This document shows positions 11,301 through 22,300 of a stretch of 64,000 bases of DNA, one piece after another. The stretch is from assembly GCA_025331565.1 (NCBI GenBank), contig JAFREQ010000025.1:1-64000 (forward strand), in the 5' to 3' direction. The DNA comes from Holacanthus passer (Eukaryota; Chordata; Actinopteri; Pomacanthidae). A model generated the notes under the pieces. It made no database searches and had not been told where the DNA came from. It saw only the letters and a program-made list of their open reading frames with translations. The translations under genes and the position numbers were made by a program. Numbering within the stretch: position 1 is the first letter of the stretch; each line of letters starts with the position of its first letter.

Positions 11301-14300
11301 GAGTGCAGGAGAATGGGATGACTCCTTTGATGCCTTTGCCTCTAGCAGGCTCAACTCACCTAAAGGGAGTCTTCCTCAGAAACAGCTGAGGACCAGTCCA
11401 ACTTCATCTCATGGTTATCTTCCAGTTCATATCAATAATCATGTGCAACAGCTGCAAACATTCGAAGAGGAGCCTCCACCTTTGCCTCCAAGGAGACATT
11501 TAAGAACACCAGTGAACGAGATGTACTCTGATGGCTGGCTGCACAGAGGTCAAGAGCTAGCTGTCCATAAAGAAGCCTACCTCCTCTCACAGACCGGCGT
11601 GGCCTCGCTGCAACGTGGAAGAGAAGGAGAATGCAAACGAAACAGCATATCGCCAGACCCTCACACGAGCAGTGAGACCTCTGACTCCCTCAGTGTTAAC
11701 TCCCAACCATGCACGAATACCACTTCACCAGGATTCATGTCCGAAGAAAAGCTTAAAAAGTTCAAATACGAACCTTTAGAAGATGACACTGACTGCTGGG
11801 GAGGGATGCTGTTTGAGCAAGATTTGTATGGACGTGTGTGTAGAGGAAACTATGGACAACCCAAAGTAAACAGCCATCATTTATCCGTGAATGCTAAAGA
11901 AATGTCTGGACAAAAGATCACATCTATGAGCTCAGGACCTAAAATGCTTCTTGATAGTGACATTTCTGTTGCAGACCTTTTGAACTTGTCACCTACTTCT
12001 CCCTCAAAGCCAGATGAAAAGGTTCTAGATGTTACAACCGCTCCAATAGAGGAGTCTAACCCACCTGAATCCACATGCATCAACAATAATGTGTCCTTCT
12101 CATTGACTTTAGGTGATCTGAACATGAATGTGAATAATTCAGATTTTGGTTTTATTGATTCAGATGGCTCTTCCCAATCAGAGGCAGTTGATACTCTCAA
12201 AGGCATCAGGACTTTTCCACAACAGTCAGAAGATTCACTGATAGCTGCCTACCAAGCAGAGACAGTGACCACACCTCAGGATGTGTTCACTTTGAAGGAC
12301 ACCTACATACCTGAGATGAACTCTTCCTTTGAAATAACTGCATCATCCAACAAACTGTGCAAAGTCTCTCCAGTTTGCCAAGACAGTTGCCAAGATTGTC
12401 GATGTGAAGTGAATGATGTGGCGGCACATGGTAACTCCAGGGTAAACAGCAGAGAGGTGGTGTCACAAAATCAAACATCTAATCCACCCGATCTTGAATC
12501 CAGAGCGGATATAACAAGAAATGCTGATGATTTCCAAAAGACCCAAAAGGACTTTGATGATAATGGAAACCCACAAGGTCAAAAAGGGACACTTAACCCA
12601 ACTGAGTCATTTTCTGGTGTGGTTAGTGCACGTTTTAGACCAAAAGGAGTGTCCCGACAGAACAGCACCGGCAGCCCAAACAACCAGAGCAAAAGTGGAG
12701 ACAGAGAATTTGAACAGTTGTTGTCTCTGGTTCAAAATATTTCCAGTGTCAGTGAAGGACCGCTGTCATACCAGCCCACCAAATCAGCTCTCTCCACCTT
12801 ACTGGCACTAAATAAACAATCAGATTCTCAAGAAAGCACCAACAAAGACCAAACACATCACAATGGGTATAATTCAAAAGACAACTCAACGTCTCTTCTT
12901 ACAGAAAATAGTGTAACAGGAAAATCCTCCGACATCAGTTTTGAAGACCTTCACGCGAAAGTAGCACCAAACACGAGAACCCCTTCGAAGTCAAAGATTG
13001 GGCAATCTTTGCAAGAGCCTGAACCCTCACCTCCCTCCATCCCCTGTGCACTCTCCCTGTCGGCTGATGCACAGGCCTCGCTCCATCCTACCCCCTTCTC
13101 TTGCCCCTCCATACATCCCTCGAGCATGGGGCCCAGTGCCGGAGCCAGCACCGCTCTGGCTGTGGCCCCCTACACCTCCTCCTCCTACTCTACCACCTCC
13201 ACCACTGACCAGCCCCTGGTCGATGCACGGCACTCACTTTTGCCTGAGGAGACTCAGCCAGCTAGCAACCTGCCCCATCAGGAGAGCAGGTGAGAATCCT
13301 CACACTAGGATATGACATGTGTAGGTTTTTAGACTCAAATAACAGACAAGATTTCCACATACAACACACACATAATGGTATTTATTTTATTTTGTTGCTC
13401 TGGTTGCTTTGTTTCCTGTTGACCTGGCTTGTTTGATGAATGCATTTCTGCTTTTTTAAGTTCTGTCTTTTTCATCATCCAAAGTGGTTGGATGATACCT
13501 GCTGCTTGATCTTGGCTTTGCTTCACATTTATGTTTTTCATCTCATTTTTCTTGTCGGCTATTGTTCAATTTGGTTGTTTTTCTTACACTTTTTTCTGCC
13601 TAAATTTAGCTGCTTGCGCTGCTGCTTTGGCCACCTGATACATTATGTCCATATATCTAGAAGTACTAAGTGAAAGCTAACTGTCCTTTCTCCTGTAGGG
13701 GTTTATTATATCACTAGAATAAAAAGGTGATTCTCGTACATATGATGTATACTCAGGAATAAGAACTGCTGGACAGTCAGGACTGTTAAGACTAAAGGAA
13801 TTATAGAGATTTATTGCATCACAGCTGTTCAGGGGACTGAAACTTTTTAGCAGCACACCTGGCTTCAGTCCCTGGAAACAAATAATTCATGTACCTGTAC
13901 TTTTAGATATGCTTAATGTTTTTGTTCATACCATGTTTACAGCAGATACAAGGAGAGAAGACTTTGTATTTAGAATAGAATGTGCTGTTGACTTGTGAAT
14001 AAAGGACCAGAGAGTTTCTCAGCAGTTTAATTACCTCCTTTTAGAGTGTTTTAATAATTAACGTAAAAAAAGTGTTATCTGAGAAATGCAGCTTTTCTTT
14101 CAGCTCTGCTAGTTTTTATTCTAATTTCCTACCTCTAAACATTCGCTTGCCACCCTTGTTGTTGTTGTTGTTGTTGTTGTTTACAGTCACCCCCGTGTTC
14201 CCCTCAAGATGATTCCATCCTCCAACAACAAGCGAGTCACAATTTAGCAAATTTCTTGCTGGAGCTTTTTCAGGAAGTGTGTGTGAAGTTCAGTCATAAT

Positions 14301-16888
14301 TGCTGAATGAGCTGAATTACAGTCACTCGCCATCGTTTGACCGTACAAGCACACATTCAGTTTGCCTGTGTTGAAATACTAGTACTGACCTCTTTACTTT
14401 GCAGACCTCATCCAGTGAAGCCATTAACCTCCAGCCAGTCAGAGAAGAAGGAGGGTCGTTCGGTTCTGGAGAAGCTGAAGTCAACCATCCATCCTGGACG
14501 TGCCGCCCACCAGGTCGCAGCAGAACCTGAGAGGAGTCAGGTACTGCGAAACTAAAAGACGCCTCTACATGAACACTTTATAACCATCCATGAACAGTCT
14601 ATAAAGAATATTTACACATGTAGCTCCACAGGGGATTTGCCTTTGGAGCCTCATCTTACTAGTGTGGCTAAAATAAGCAAGTTCATATGTTTGTGATATT
14701 TCTAACTTAACTGTAAAAAGACATCAGTTACATGTAACTTGGGTGTTGCCCATATTCTGGTTATTAACATACACTTTTAGGAAGTGTGATTGGTGTCATG
14801 AAGTAAATGAGACAGAATTTAAAAAAAGACACACATAAAAGCAGTGATGGAATGTAACTAAGTACATTTACTCAAGTACTGTACTTAAGCGCAAATATGA
14901 GGTACTTGTACTGGAGTTTTTTCTTTTCATGCTACTTTCTACTTGTACTCCACTACAGCTCAGAGGGAAATATTGTGCTTTTTACTTCACTACATTTATC
15001 TGACAGCTTTAGTTACTAGTTACACAAAACACATGAAGAACTTATACAATTTGTTGTTTCATCCTATATTAAACTACTAACAGTTTATACAAGTACAGCT
15101 GAAACGATTAGTCAAATAATTAGTTGGTTAATTGACAGAAAATTAATTCAAGTCATTTTTTATGCAAAAACATTTAATGGTTCAGTTTCTCAAGTGTGAA
15201 GATGCTTTTCCTTTAAATGATTTAAATAATTTCATTAGTAATAATATTGTGGTTTGAAATATTGGTTGGACAACTTGAGCCTGATTTCTCACTATTTTTT
15301 TTAATTATTACAAACAAAACTGTCAATAGATTAATGGAGAAAATAATCAGCAGATCAAACCATAATAACAGTCACAGAGTTTTACCTGTAGTTTCATATT
15401 GTTGCATTAGTGCTTTTACATAAGAAAAAGATCTGAGTCCTTCCTCCACCGCTGCTTTAAAGTGTGCAGCTGCTACCTACCAGCTCCCTGTTAGACCGAA
15501 GCTACTTTCAACACTGGGGAGAGAAATGCTGATCCCATGACTCCTCTCAAGTGTGACACAATTCTTTGGCCCAGATAAGAGTGTTCAGGTCCTAAAATTA
15601 CTGGTCTTCCTCTGCAGCACTTATCTGAATCTTTAACAGTGTGTGAATTATGATGCTGTTTAGGGAAAATTAAGGTTTCCAGGTCCTGCCACCATCAGTC
15701 TAACCTGAAAATGAACAGTTATTTTTGTACTTTTAACTACTTCTTACAATAATATGAACCGTTTTCTTTATTACACATTCTGAATTCTAATGGGGTTAAA
15801 ACTGTGTTAAAAAAAATAATAAAGCCACAGTGTTACTTGGTTTTGTGGACAGGACAACACAACATTCGTACCCTGTCTGTTAACTTTACACATTCAGATG
15901 TTCTAATAACTACCACACGTCACTTCTTGTTACATTTTAATACGGCAAGGATCGAGCCAAGAAAAGTACAGTAATTTGTGTATTTAAGCTGGTGTGCAGG
16001 CCACCATTACCTTTCATTATTTCACCTAATTAATAATTGGCAAACAGATCCAAAAATCACAGTCAATTTTCAAAATAATGGCGTGTGAGTCTCGCTGCGT
16101 TCAAACAGCAGAAGAATTAAGTCATTAACATGTCATAGTAAATTACAGAAAGCCATTAGGTTCACAGACTATTTAATGCTTCCATGAGCATTTATTAACA
16201 CCAGCAGTGTTCATAAATTCACTGCGGGAGTGTAACTGTTGTGATAACTGCTCATTGTTGCTAGTGATTTTTATTGTCTGAAACACCCCCTGATGCAGCA
16301 CAGTCAGCCATTTAATATCATAATAAACCAGCCATTTCAATTATCCCTCATTTAAAGGAATATTTCAACATTTTGAGAAATACAAGATTGACACTACTCA
16401 CATGTCTGTATGTTAAACATGAAGCCACAGGCGGGAGGCATTTAGCGTAGCTTAGCACAAACACTGGAAACAGGGGGAAACAGTTAGCCTGGTTCTGCCC
16501 AAAAGTAAAAACTTACATGTTATATCTTATTTATTTCATCTGTGCAAAACTTGTGATGTAAGAGTGGCCTTAATCAAAGCCAGTGACAGTCTAAGGCTTC
16601 CTACATTATACTGTTTCTCTCTTGCAGGAGGTGACGGTGGACCGCTCGGCCCAGTACCAGCACCTGACCAACATGGAGCTGATCTCCCTGCTGCTGCAGC
16701 AGGAGATGGACATGCAGAAGCAGCAGGCGGCCTCCGAGCGGCAGGAGGCGCAGCTGCACAAATGCGAGGCCGAGCTGAAGAAGGTCAAGTTACAGGTTCG
16801 AGACCTGGAGGACTACATCGATAATCTTTTACTGCGGATCATGGAGCAGACACCCACGCTGCTTCAAGTGCGCACCAGGCACAAGTGA
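4974..16888 (+). CDS. rab11fip5: Rab11 family-interacting protein 5-like, 6 coding exons
   Basis: This is a class I Rab11 effector that links Rab11-positive recycling endosomes to membranes and sorting machinery. Coding exons: 4974-5353, 7987-8516, 9529-10132, 10807-13289, 14405-14540 and 16628-16888. All have GT-AG introns and consistent phases. The product would be about 1464 residues if one missing base in exon 4 is allowed for. Exon 1 plus the start of exon 2 give an N-terminal C2 domain (WVPTHVNVTVLRARGL to FTRNN). Exon 3 has LTHKRAFSDEA and SSLCINGSHVYDSE, which match human FIP5 rather than FIP1. Exon 6 gives the C-terminal Rab-binding coiled coil with YIDNLL and PTLLQ. The start is the first of two adjacent ATGs in a GC-rich context. 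Human FIP5 is about 653 residues, so exon 4 makes this form much longer. Teleosts have two fip5 paralogues, and I cannot say which this is. Confidence 0.9.
5432..5935 (-). repeat. Dispersed fish repeat, minus orientation, in intron 1
   Basis: The block ends with the reverse complement of GGAATGTAACTAAGTACATT and contains repeated CAAGTA/TACTTG motifs. A second copy in plus orientation occupies 14842-15450 in intron 5 of the same gene. This is a very common teleost interspersed element that I recognise as a type but cannot name with certainty. Confidence 0.75.
6380..6590. repeat. Degenerate dispersed repeat in intron 1
   Basis: The segment from GATAGCAATCTGAG to AATTACCCTTTAA has the flavour of common teleost interspersed sequence, for example TTTAAAAACACTGGAATTACC. 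Nothing else identifiable lies in intron 1 between 5936 and 7986 apart from unique AT-rich sequence. Confidence 0.4.
10807..13289 (+). CDS. rab11fip5: rab11fip5 large exon 4, NPF motifs and apparent frame break
   Basis: This 2483-base exon encodes a low-complexity, Ser/Pro/Thr-rich linker that starts in phase after AG from exon 3 (RLEVSPKVE). It has proline-rich stretches (VPPPLPPRSPVPP) and three Asn-Pro-Phe motifs, of the kind that bind EH-domain proteins such as EHD1. Two NPFs are read in the frame entered from exon 3. The third (RNPFFEEL) and the remaining ~760 residues are in the next frame, which is also the frame that splices correctly to exon 5. The switch must lie between 10933 and 11047. 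No AG acceptor exists between the frames, so an intron cannot explain it. A single missing base in a C-rich run such as the C6 near 11006 can. Confidence 0.85.
14157..14181. repeat. (GTT)n microsatellite
   Basis: About eight GTT triplets lie in intron 4, roughly 220 bases before exon 5. Confidence 0.9.
14842..15450 (+). repeat. Dispersed fish repeat, plus orientation, in intron 5
   Basis: It starts GCAGTGATGGAATGTAACTA and ends near CCTTCCTCCACCGCTGC, and is homologous to the inverted copy at 5432-5935. A second AT-rich element with ACGATTAGTCAAATAATTAG (about 15095-15360) appears nested inside it and would explain its greater length. Confidence 0.75.
16353..16560 (+). repeat. Dispersed repeat with TTAGCGTAGCTTAGCAC core
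   Basis: It is a teleost interspersed element typified by 'elementary' phrases such as AATATTTCAACATTTTGAGAAAT, a GCTTAGCA core, and GGAAACAGGGGGAAACAG. It lies directly before rab11fip5 exon 6. Related copies occur at 22230-22572 and 35925-36350. Confidence 0.7.
16628..16888 (+). CDS. rab11fip5: rab11fip5 exon 6, Rab11-binding coiled coil and stop
   Basis: This exon encodes the final 86 residues. They begin EVTVDRSAQYQHLTNMEL, continue through a long Gln/Glu-rich heptad helix, and end in the Rab-binding domain RDLEDYIDNLLLRIMEQ with PTLLQV before a TGA. The dimeric parallel coiled coil of this domain binds Rab11 (and Rab25) in class I FIPs. The helix between HLT and RDLEDYID is longer than in human FIP5. 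RDLEDYIDNLL resembles FIP1/FIP2, whereas PTLLQ resembles FIP5. Confidence 0.93.
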   Translation, partial: EVTVDRSAQYQHLTNMELISLLLQQEMDMQKQQAASERQEAQLHKCEAELKKVKLQVRDLEDYIDNLLLRIMEQTPTLLQVRTRHK

Positions 16889-17938
16889 CAACAGTGCCGA
16901 TGTGTTTGGTGTATTGCACATGATGATCCTCTAGAATACTGTTTCCTCAAGAGCGGACACAAAACAGGGTTGTTATTCAAGATTGGGAATTGCTGTTCTA
17001 GAGAGAGTCAAACAAATACTCCACGAAATCTGATCTCACAATCATCCAGGTCTTCTCACTGCTAATACTGCCTTGTTGATGTAGACACGATATTACCCAA
17101 CATGCATGCTGGTGACTCTCCCAATCTGGCACGAGCAGAAAACAGAACAAAGCACTACGTGAAGAAGCTTCAAAGCGGATGCAAATGATTGTTTTACCCA
17201 TGCTTACTAGAATAATTTAAGGTAGTCAGCTGTTGTCAATTAAAACTTTATACTCACTGCTTTCACACATGCATAAAATAAAATACAGGCGAGAGAAAAC
17301 GCCACCTGTTCTGTGCATTTAATGTGCTCTTCTGGGGTTAAAATGGTTCCTCTGGCAAAATATGATGTTAACTCAAGTGACCTTAAAACTGCAGCTGTCA
17401 AAGTGCAAAAGCGAAATTTTGACACTAAACTTTCATCTCAAACTGTTTTTATGACAAGTGCTCAAAGGTTGCCTTGAGTTAACTACATATTTTCAAATAG
17501 ACTTTAAGAAATGCTAGGAAAAAAATCATCATAACATGCTGCGCTGCAATGTGAGTACTATAAAAAGATGTTTCTGCATTAAACAAAAACAGTGTTCATG
17601 TTTTTAAAAGACTGAAGAGGATGAAGACTTAATCTTTGCATTTTTTTTTTGTCTTTGTTTTTCATTTTTACAAAATACTGTTTACCATTAAATTCTCATT
17701 TCTTGTTACACGCTACAACAAGGAGCAAGAATGTTTCATATGTTTTTAGGTTTTGTTGCACTTTCTTGCATTTGTAACTGTAGAAATAACAGCATCGATG
17801 CAGTAAATAAGAGTATTATAAGTTATTTCTATAAAAAAACTTTTGTCATGATAATATATTCTCTACTATCACTCTAGTACCACTGTAGCTACTGGCAATG
17901 CTTTACATGACCGCAGTACTGTACTGTAATAAAATAAA
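16889..17938 (+). promoter_or_regulatory. rab11fip5: rab11fip5 3' UTR with double poly(A) signal
   Basis: About 1 kb of AT-rich sequence follows the stop. It ends in overlapping AATAAA hexamers at 17928-17933 and 17933-17938, which I take as the likely cleavage signal. No further open frame of interest is present. Confidence 0.6.
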
Positions 17939-18053
17939 GTGCACACAAACTAAAGTTTCTGAGCTTCTTTTGCTTTGTCACTGATCAGACTGTAGGCAAT
18001 AATCCATCACACCCTCAACCCTGTCTGTCTGCTGCAGCAATGCTTACTTCTCT

Positions 18054-18069
18054 CCACCAGAGGGCGCTG
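18054..18069 (+). promoter_or_regulatory. Strong CTCF-type motif between rab11fip5 and sfxn5
   Basis: CCACCAGAGGGCGCTG fits the CTCF core consensus fully. It sits ~120 bases past the rab11fip5 poly(A) signals and ~1.2 kb before the sfxn5 start, a plausible boundary position. Confidence 0.55.
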
Positions 18070-18454
18070 CTTACTATTCAATTTGGGTGGAAACCTGCAG
18101 GTTCACTAAGAACCTGCTTTGCAAATCCAGGACTCCACAGATTATATTTGCACCTGTCTGATTTATTAAACATGATACTGTTGTAAATTGAGTCTACTGC
18201 ATTTAAAACAAACGTGAACAAGTTGTCTTTGCTGGTTCACTTTACTTCTCTTGTCTCTCAGCTTTGATTTCAGTTTGTAGCTGATTTACATTCATTTCTG
18301 CTCTAAAGCAAAAAAATAACATTTCAGGCTTGTTTTTGTGTATAGACTCAGGAGATTTGATCCATTTCCTGTTTTAGACTGAGCAGCCTGAACACTCTCA
18401 GCTTTACATTTTAGTGACAAGTGATAAAGATGTAGGAATAGAAATGTTGTCTCT

Positions 18455-18655
18455 AGTGGGTGGAGAAATATTCAGATCCTTTTATTAAATACATAATAGC
18501 AATACTGCAGTAGAAATACTCCATTACAAGTAAAATACCTAGGAGCTAGTAACTTTCTCTGGTTTGTCTACTTTAGATATTTTTTTTTTTTATAGATAGG
18601 GCCAATTCATTTTATAGATAGATAGATAGACTTCATTCATCCCAAACTGGGAAAC
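18455..18655. repeat. Repeat fragments and GATA microsatellite
   Basis: A partial relative of the 5432-5935 element (GCAATACTGCAGTAGAAATACT) is followed by a T-rich run. A short (GATA)n tract then leads into CTTCATTCATCCCAAACTGG, a phrase found in a common fish interspersed repeat. The rest of 17950-19130 looks unique and gene-free. Confidence 0.55.
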
Positions 18656-19129
18656 TGTTGATTCATGTCTCATCAGCAGCTCATTTCATTGTCTCATGCT
18701 CAATGTGTAAATATTTTAAAATCCACTTGCTTGACTTTTGCCTCTTGGTGACATATATATTCATTGAGATTTAAACAAAATTATAGATTCTAGATTCTTC
18801 ATTAGTTTAAAGTCTTCCTGAATATTTTTTGGTAGATTGCATGAAAGAAATGGTTTAGAACAATATGAAGGACTAATGCATCTTTAACAGACTTTCATCA
18901 GTTTGCTTAAGGGAAGCGTGATGAAAATGTCCAGTGTGGTGACAGATATTTATTGTTTTTGCTGCAGGTTATTTATCCTTTCCATCATTTGTTTCCCATG
19001 ATGAAGTGATGATCACGTGTGTCTTCACCTGTGCTCATGATGCCGGATTGTTTGCATCCTGCACCTTGGGGCTGGTATCTGAGCCCGGATCAATCCGAGC
19101 TCTTATGCAATAGCTTTCACTTATCGATC

Positions 19130-19311
19130 AGCCTATTTGGGATGTGTAGTCATGCGCTTCAACTTTGCCAGTGTTAACGCAAACGAGAGGACTCCATATC
19201 CCGGCAGGCAACGCGGCTCGATGGCTTCACTAGTTACACATTGAATGTACTTCGCTCCACTTAGAAAATCCTTTCATGATTCACTTCATTAATAATAAAT
19301 AGTTGGGTGTC
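19130..19311 (+). promoter_or_regulatory. sfxn5: sfxn5 promoter-proximal region
   Basis: This moderately GC-rich, CpG-containing sequence directly precedes the sfxn5 ATG. It contains TTGGGATGTGTAGT (19137-19150), two mismatches from the ZNF143-type TGGGAATTGTAGT element common at housekeeping promoters. No TATA box is obvious. The transcription start cannot be fixed from sequence. Confidence 0.35.
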
Positions 19312-22300
19312 ATGGCGGAGTCTGCAGCATGTCCTGTTTTCCAGCTCGGCAGATCCAGATACGACCAGGTGAGATCTCTTCATCCTCCGACACAGATGCA
19401 TGAAACATGATTGTTTTTAAGGGTGAATGTGGCTGAAAAACAGCCTCATCCTCCGCCCCGATCCCGATCCGGATCCTGATCTTGGTCTGGATGCTGATAC
19501 TTTGTATCCAAAGTTGCTTTGATCCGCGACCGGATTCATTTAAAACTGTAGCAAGTCTGAAGCCGATGAACTTGTGAGTTTGATCGGATTAGTTTGGACT
19601 TTATTGCAGTTTCTCTGTTGCAGATAAATATCGCTGTTTATCATCATCCTCCGTTAGATTTCACACCTTTTCCTCGGTGCTGATGCAGAAACATGATCAG
19701 AGAGTGAAGCTCTGCAGACAAGATACTCACGTCTTGAGCGTCACCACAAATGTGCAAATGCATTTATTTTTCTTTGATTTTCATTGCAGGTGTTTCTGGT
19801 AAAATGCCTCAACATCTTGTGCATTAATGTCACACTTAAACACCCTGAAGTTATTTTTTCCAGGATGCTTCCTACAGAGCGGTGAAAGAGATTAATGGGC
19901 TGTCTGTCCTTATCTGAAGCCCATTACTCAATTTTCCGTCCTCAGAAATGAATTTGCATTGGTCAGCCCTGAAAGATAATGTGACCTTCATGTTCGCTGG
20001 GATGGCACATTAACTGAGGAGGCTGCTCGCTGCTTACAGTTCAATTTCTCCGGCTTCTTTCCTAAGGAGGAAAATTTCCTTTAAAGGAAATTATTAACCC
20101 TGATTGTACTGAAAAGACTAAAGTCCATAAACAGTAACAGTGTAAATCAGTCAACTGATATGAGTTATCTGTGCAGTTATTGTCAATGTGTATGATTTAC
20201 AATGTGAGAAAACAAAGCGCAAAAACACAAAAAGAAAGCAGCTTATCTGAAACTCAGCACTCTGACTGCCCCACTGGGCACCGACCCAGGGGTCCAAAGG
20301 GTCGAGGGGTCCAAAGGATCAAGGGGCCCCTGGATCAGAGTTTGAAGTTAACATTTTTTGTTGGAAAGTCAATCAAATTTCAACAAAGAAATGCAAAAAG
20401 ACGTAAAGTAACTGTGATATGTCAAGACAGAGATGCAAAGCAACTACTGTATAAGTGACTGAAATGACGACAGATAGATGCAAAACTTCCACAAAGAGAC
20501 GGAAGAAGACAACAACAGACAATGAAACGTCCACAAAGAGATGCAAAAACAGCTGCAAAACAGCTACAGAGATTCTACAATTCTACAATTTCATTTAGCA
20601 GACGCTTTTATCCAAAGCGACGTACATTCACATACCGATGGAACAGCTATCGATCGAGATACAAAACAACCTCAAAGAGATGCAAAACATCAACGAAGAG
20701 ATATAAAACGACGGCAAATAAGGATGCAAAACAACCAGAAAGGGACATAAAACAACTGCGAAAGGACTACACAGAGATGTAAAACACACAGAGACGCAGA
20801 ATGGCCACAAATATGGATGCAAAACAACTGTTAAGAGACAAAAACAACTACAAAGAGATGCAAAATGACCACAAAGAGACAAATAAGACAAAAAATTGAC
20901 CACAAATAGACATAAGTTGACATTGGTTTGTGTCTCTGTCTGGTGAGTTGCTTCTGTGTGGACATGGTGGGGGTCCTTTTACATGTACTATGTGTTCAGG
21001 ACCATTGTTCCGTAGCCCACTCACCAATTAACACAGGATATTGCAGGGTTCTCGAGAAGACGAAATAACGGTTTATTTACACCCTTTGTCTCATGTGAAT
21101 GACCATTTTTCTCCTTTGAGATCACCATAATTTTAAGGAAGAGAGTGTAATCAATCCTTGTTTCCAGCTCCTATCACTGCTCCGCTGCATAAATGTGTTT
21201 TCCCCAGTAGGAAATCTTTTCTATCCAAATCCCATGAACCCTTTTATTCTTCCATCTGCAACCCGAGGTTCGTGTCGGGTTGATAAAGGTGCCGTAACAC
21301 TTTCAGTTCCTTACGTAAAAAGCAGTTAAAATTAGGCCAGGCCTTGAATCAGCATGAATCTTTGCTCCGTTTGTCTGTGCTTTCTGCTGCGCTCCATCTC
21401 TGCTAGCCTTGTTGTGTACTCTCCAGGGAGCTGAAACTCATGCATAATTAAAGTAGGCTCCTCACATGGATCCTGTCTCTACCCCACTCTTACAAAACAG
21501 CACTGCAGCACATACGGCCTGTCAGAGGAGGAGACGTGTGATGGAGGAAGAATCCACAGTGCAGATTTTATTTATCTGCCATCTTTAGGAGGACTGAATG
21601 TTGGTTCCCGTCGTTCCAATTATGACCCGGCGCCGAACAGATAATTAAAATATAGAAGGGTTTGTTCCACTCTGTTTTCTGCCCTTCATAACTGATAAAT
21701 ATCTCCGAGGGAATGTGATTGAAGCTGCCATGTTTTCGTCCATCTGGTTTGCCAAAGAGACTCTTGGCATAAAATGCCGTAGGGCCTTTTCAGACTGTTG
21801 GCACACATACATGGTTAGCAATTGGCATGCGGATGAAGACAGTGAAGGGAAGAGAAAAAAGCTAGACCAGCAGCTCCAGGCCTCACTTGAAAGAATGTGT
21901 TTGGTCAATGTAAAGTTGCTCGAGACTGTTGGGACATTATGTTCCAAGTTCATCTCGAAAGGCAGATTTAACTTTTTCATCACAGTCGTGTTTTCTTCCA
22001 TTGTTCAGTAAGAGGAGCAAAAACTTTGTCGACCGCTTTTAGACTTTTAATGATTGGCTGTGTTGTGATATTTCACCATTGAGCTTATAACAGTTTTCCT
22101 TATTGCAGGATTTCAAGGTTTAGTGTTTGTTCGCTAATGTTTAAAATAGCAAGAGCTCAAAGGTCTTTTTACCAATGATTCAGAGCTTTCAACTGCATTC
22201 ATTTATTGTCCTGCATGAAAATATATATAGTTTGACATTTTGGTGCTTATTTGCTTTCTGGCAGAGAGTTAGATGAGAAGATTGATGCTTGGAAACAGAA

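Noticed and set aside
12287..13233. Antisense frames within rab11fip5 exon 4
   Set aside because: They are shadows of the Ser/Pro-rich coding strand, which alone is continuous with the spliced gene.
20278..20340. G-rich GGGGTCC repeat considered as a possible structured RNA or tRNA gene
   Set aside because: No cloverleaf, A-box or B-box arrangement could be found, and it behaves as a short direct repeat.
20522..20782. Lys/Thr/Arg-rich frames
   Set aside because: They are produced by the CAACTACAAAGAGATGCAAAA-type minisatellite.
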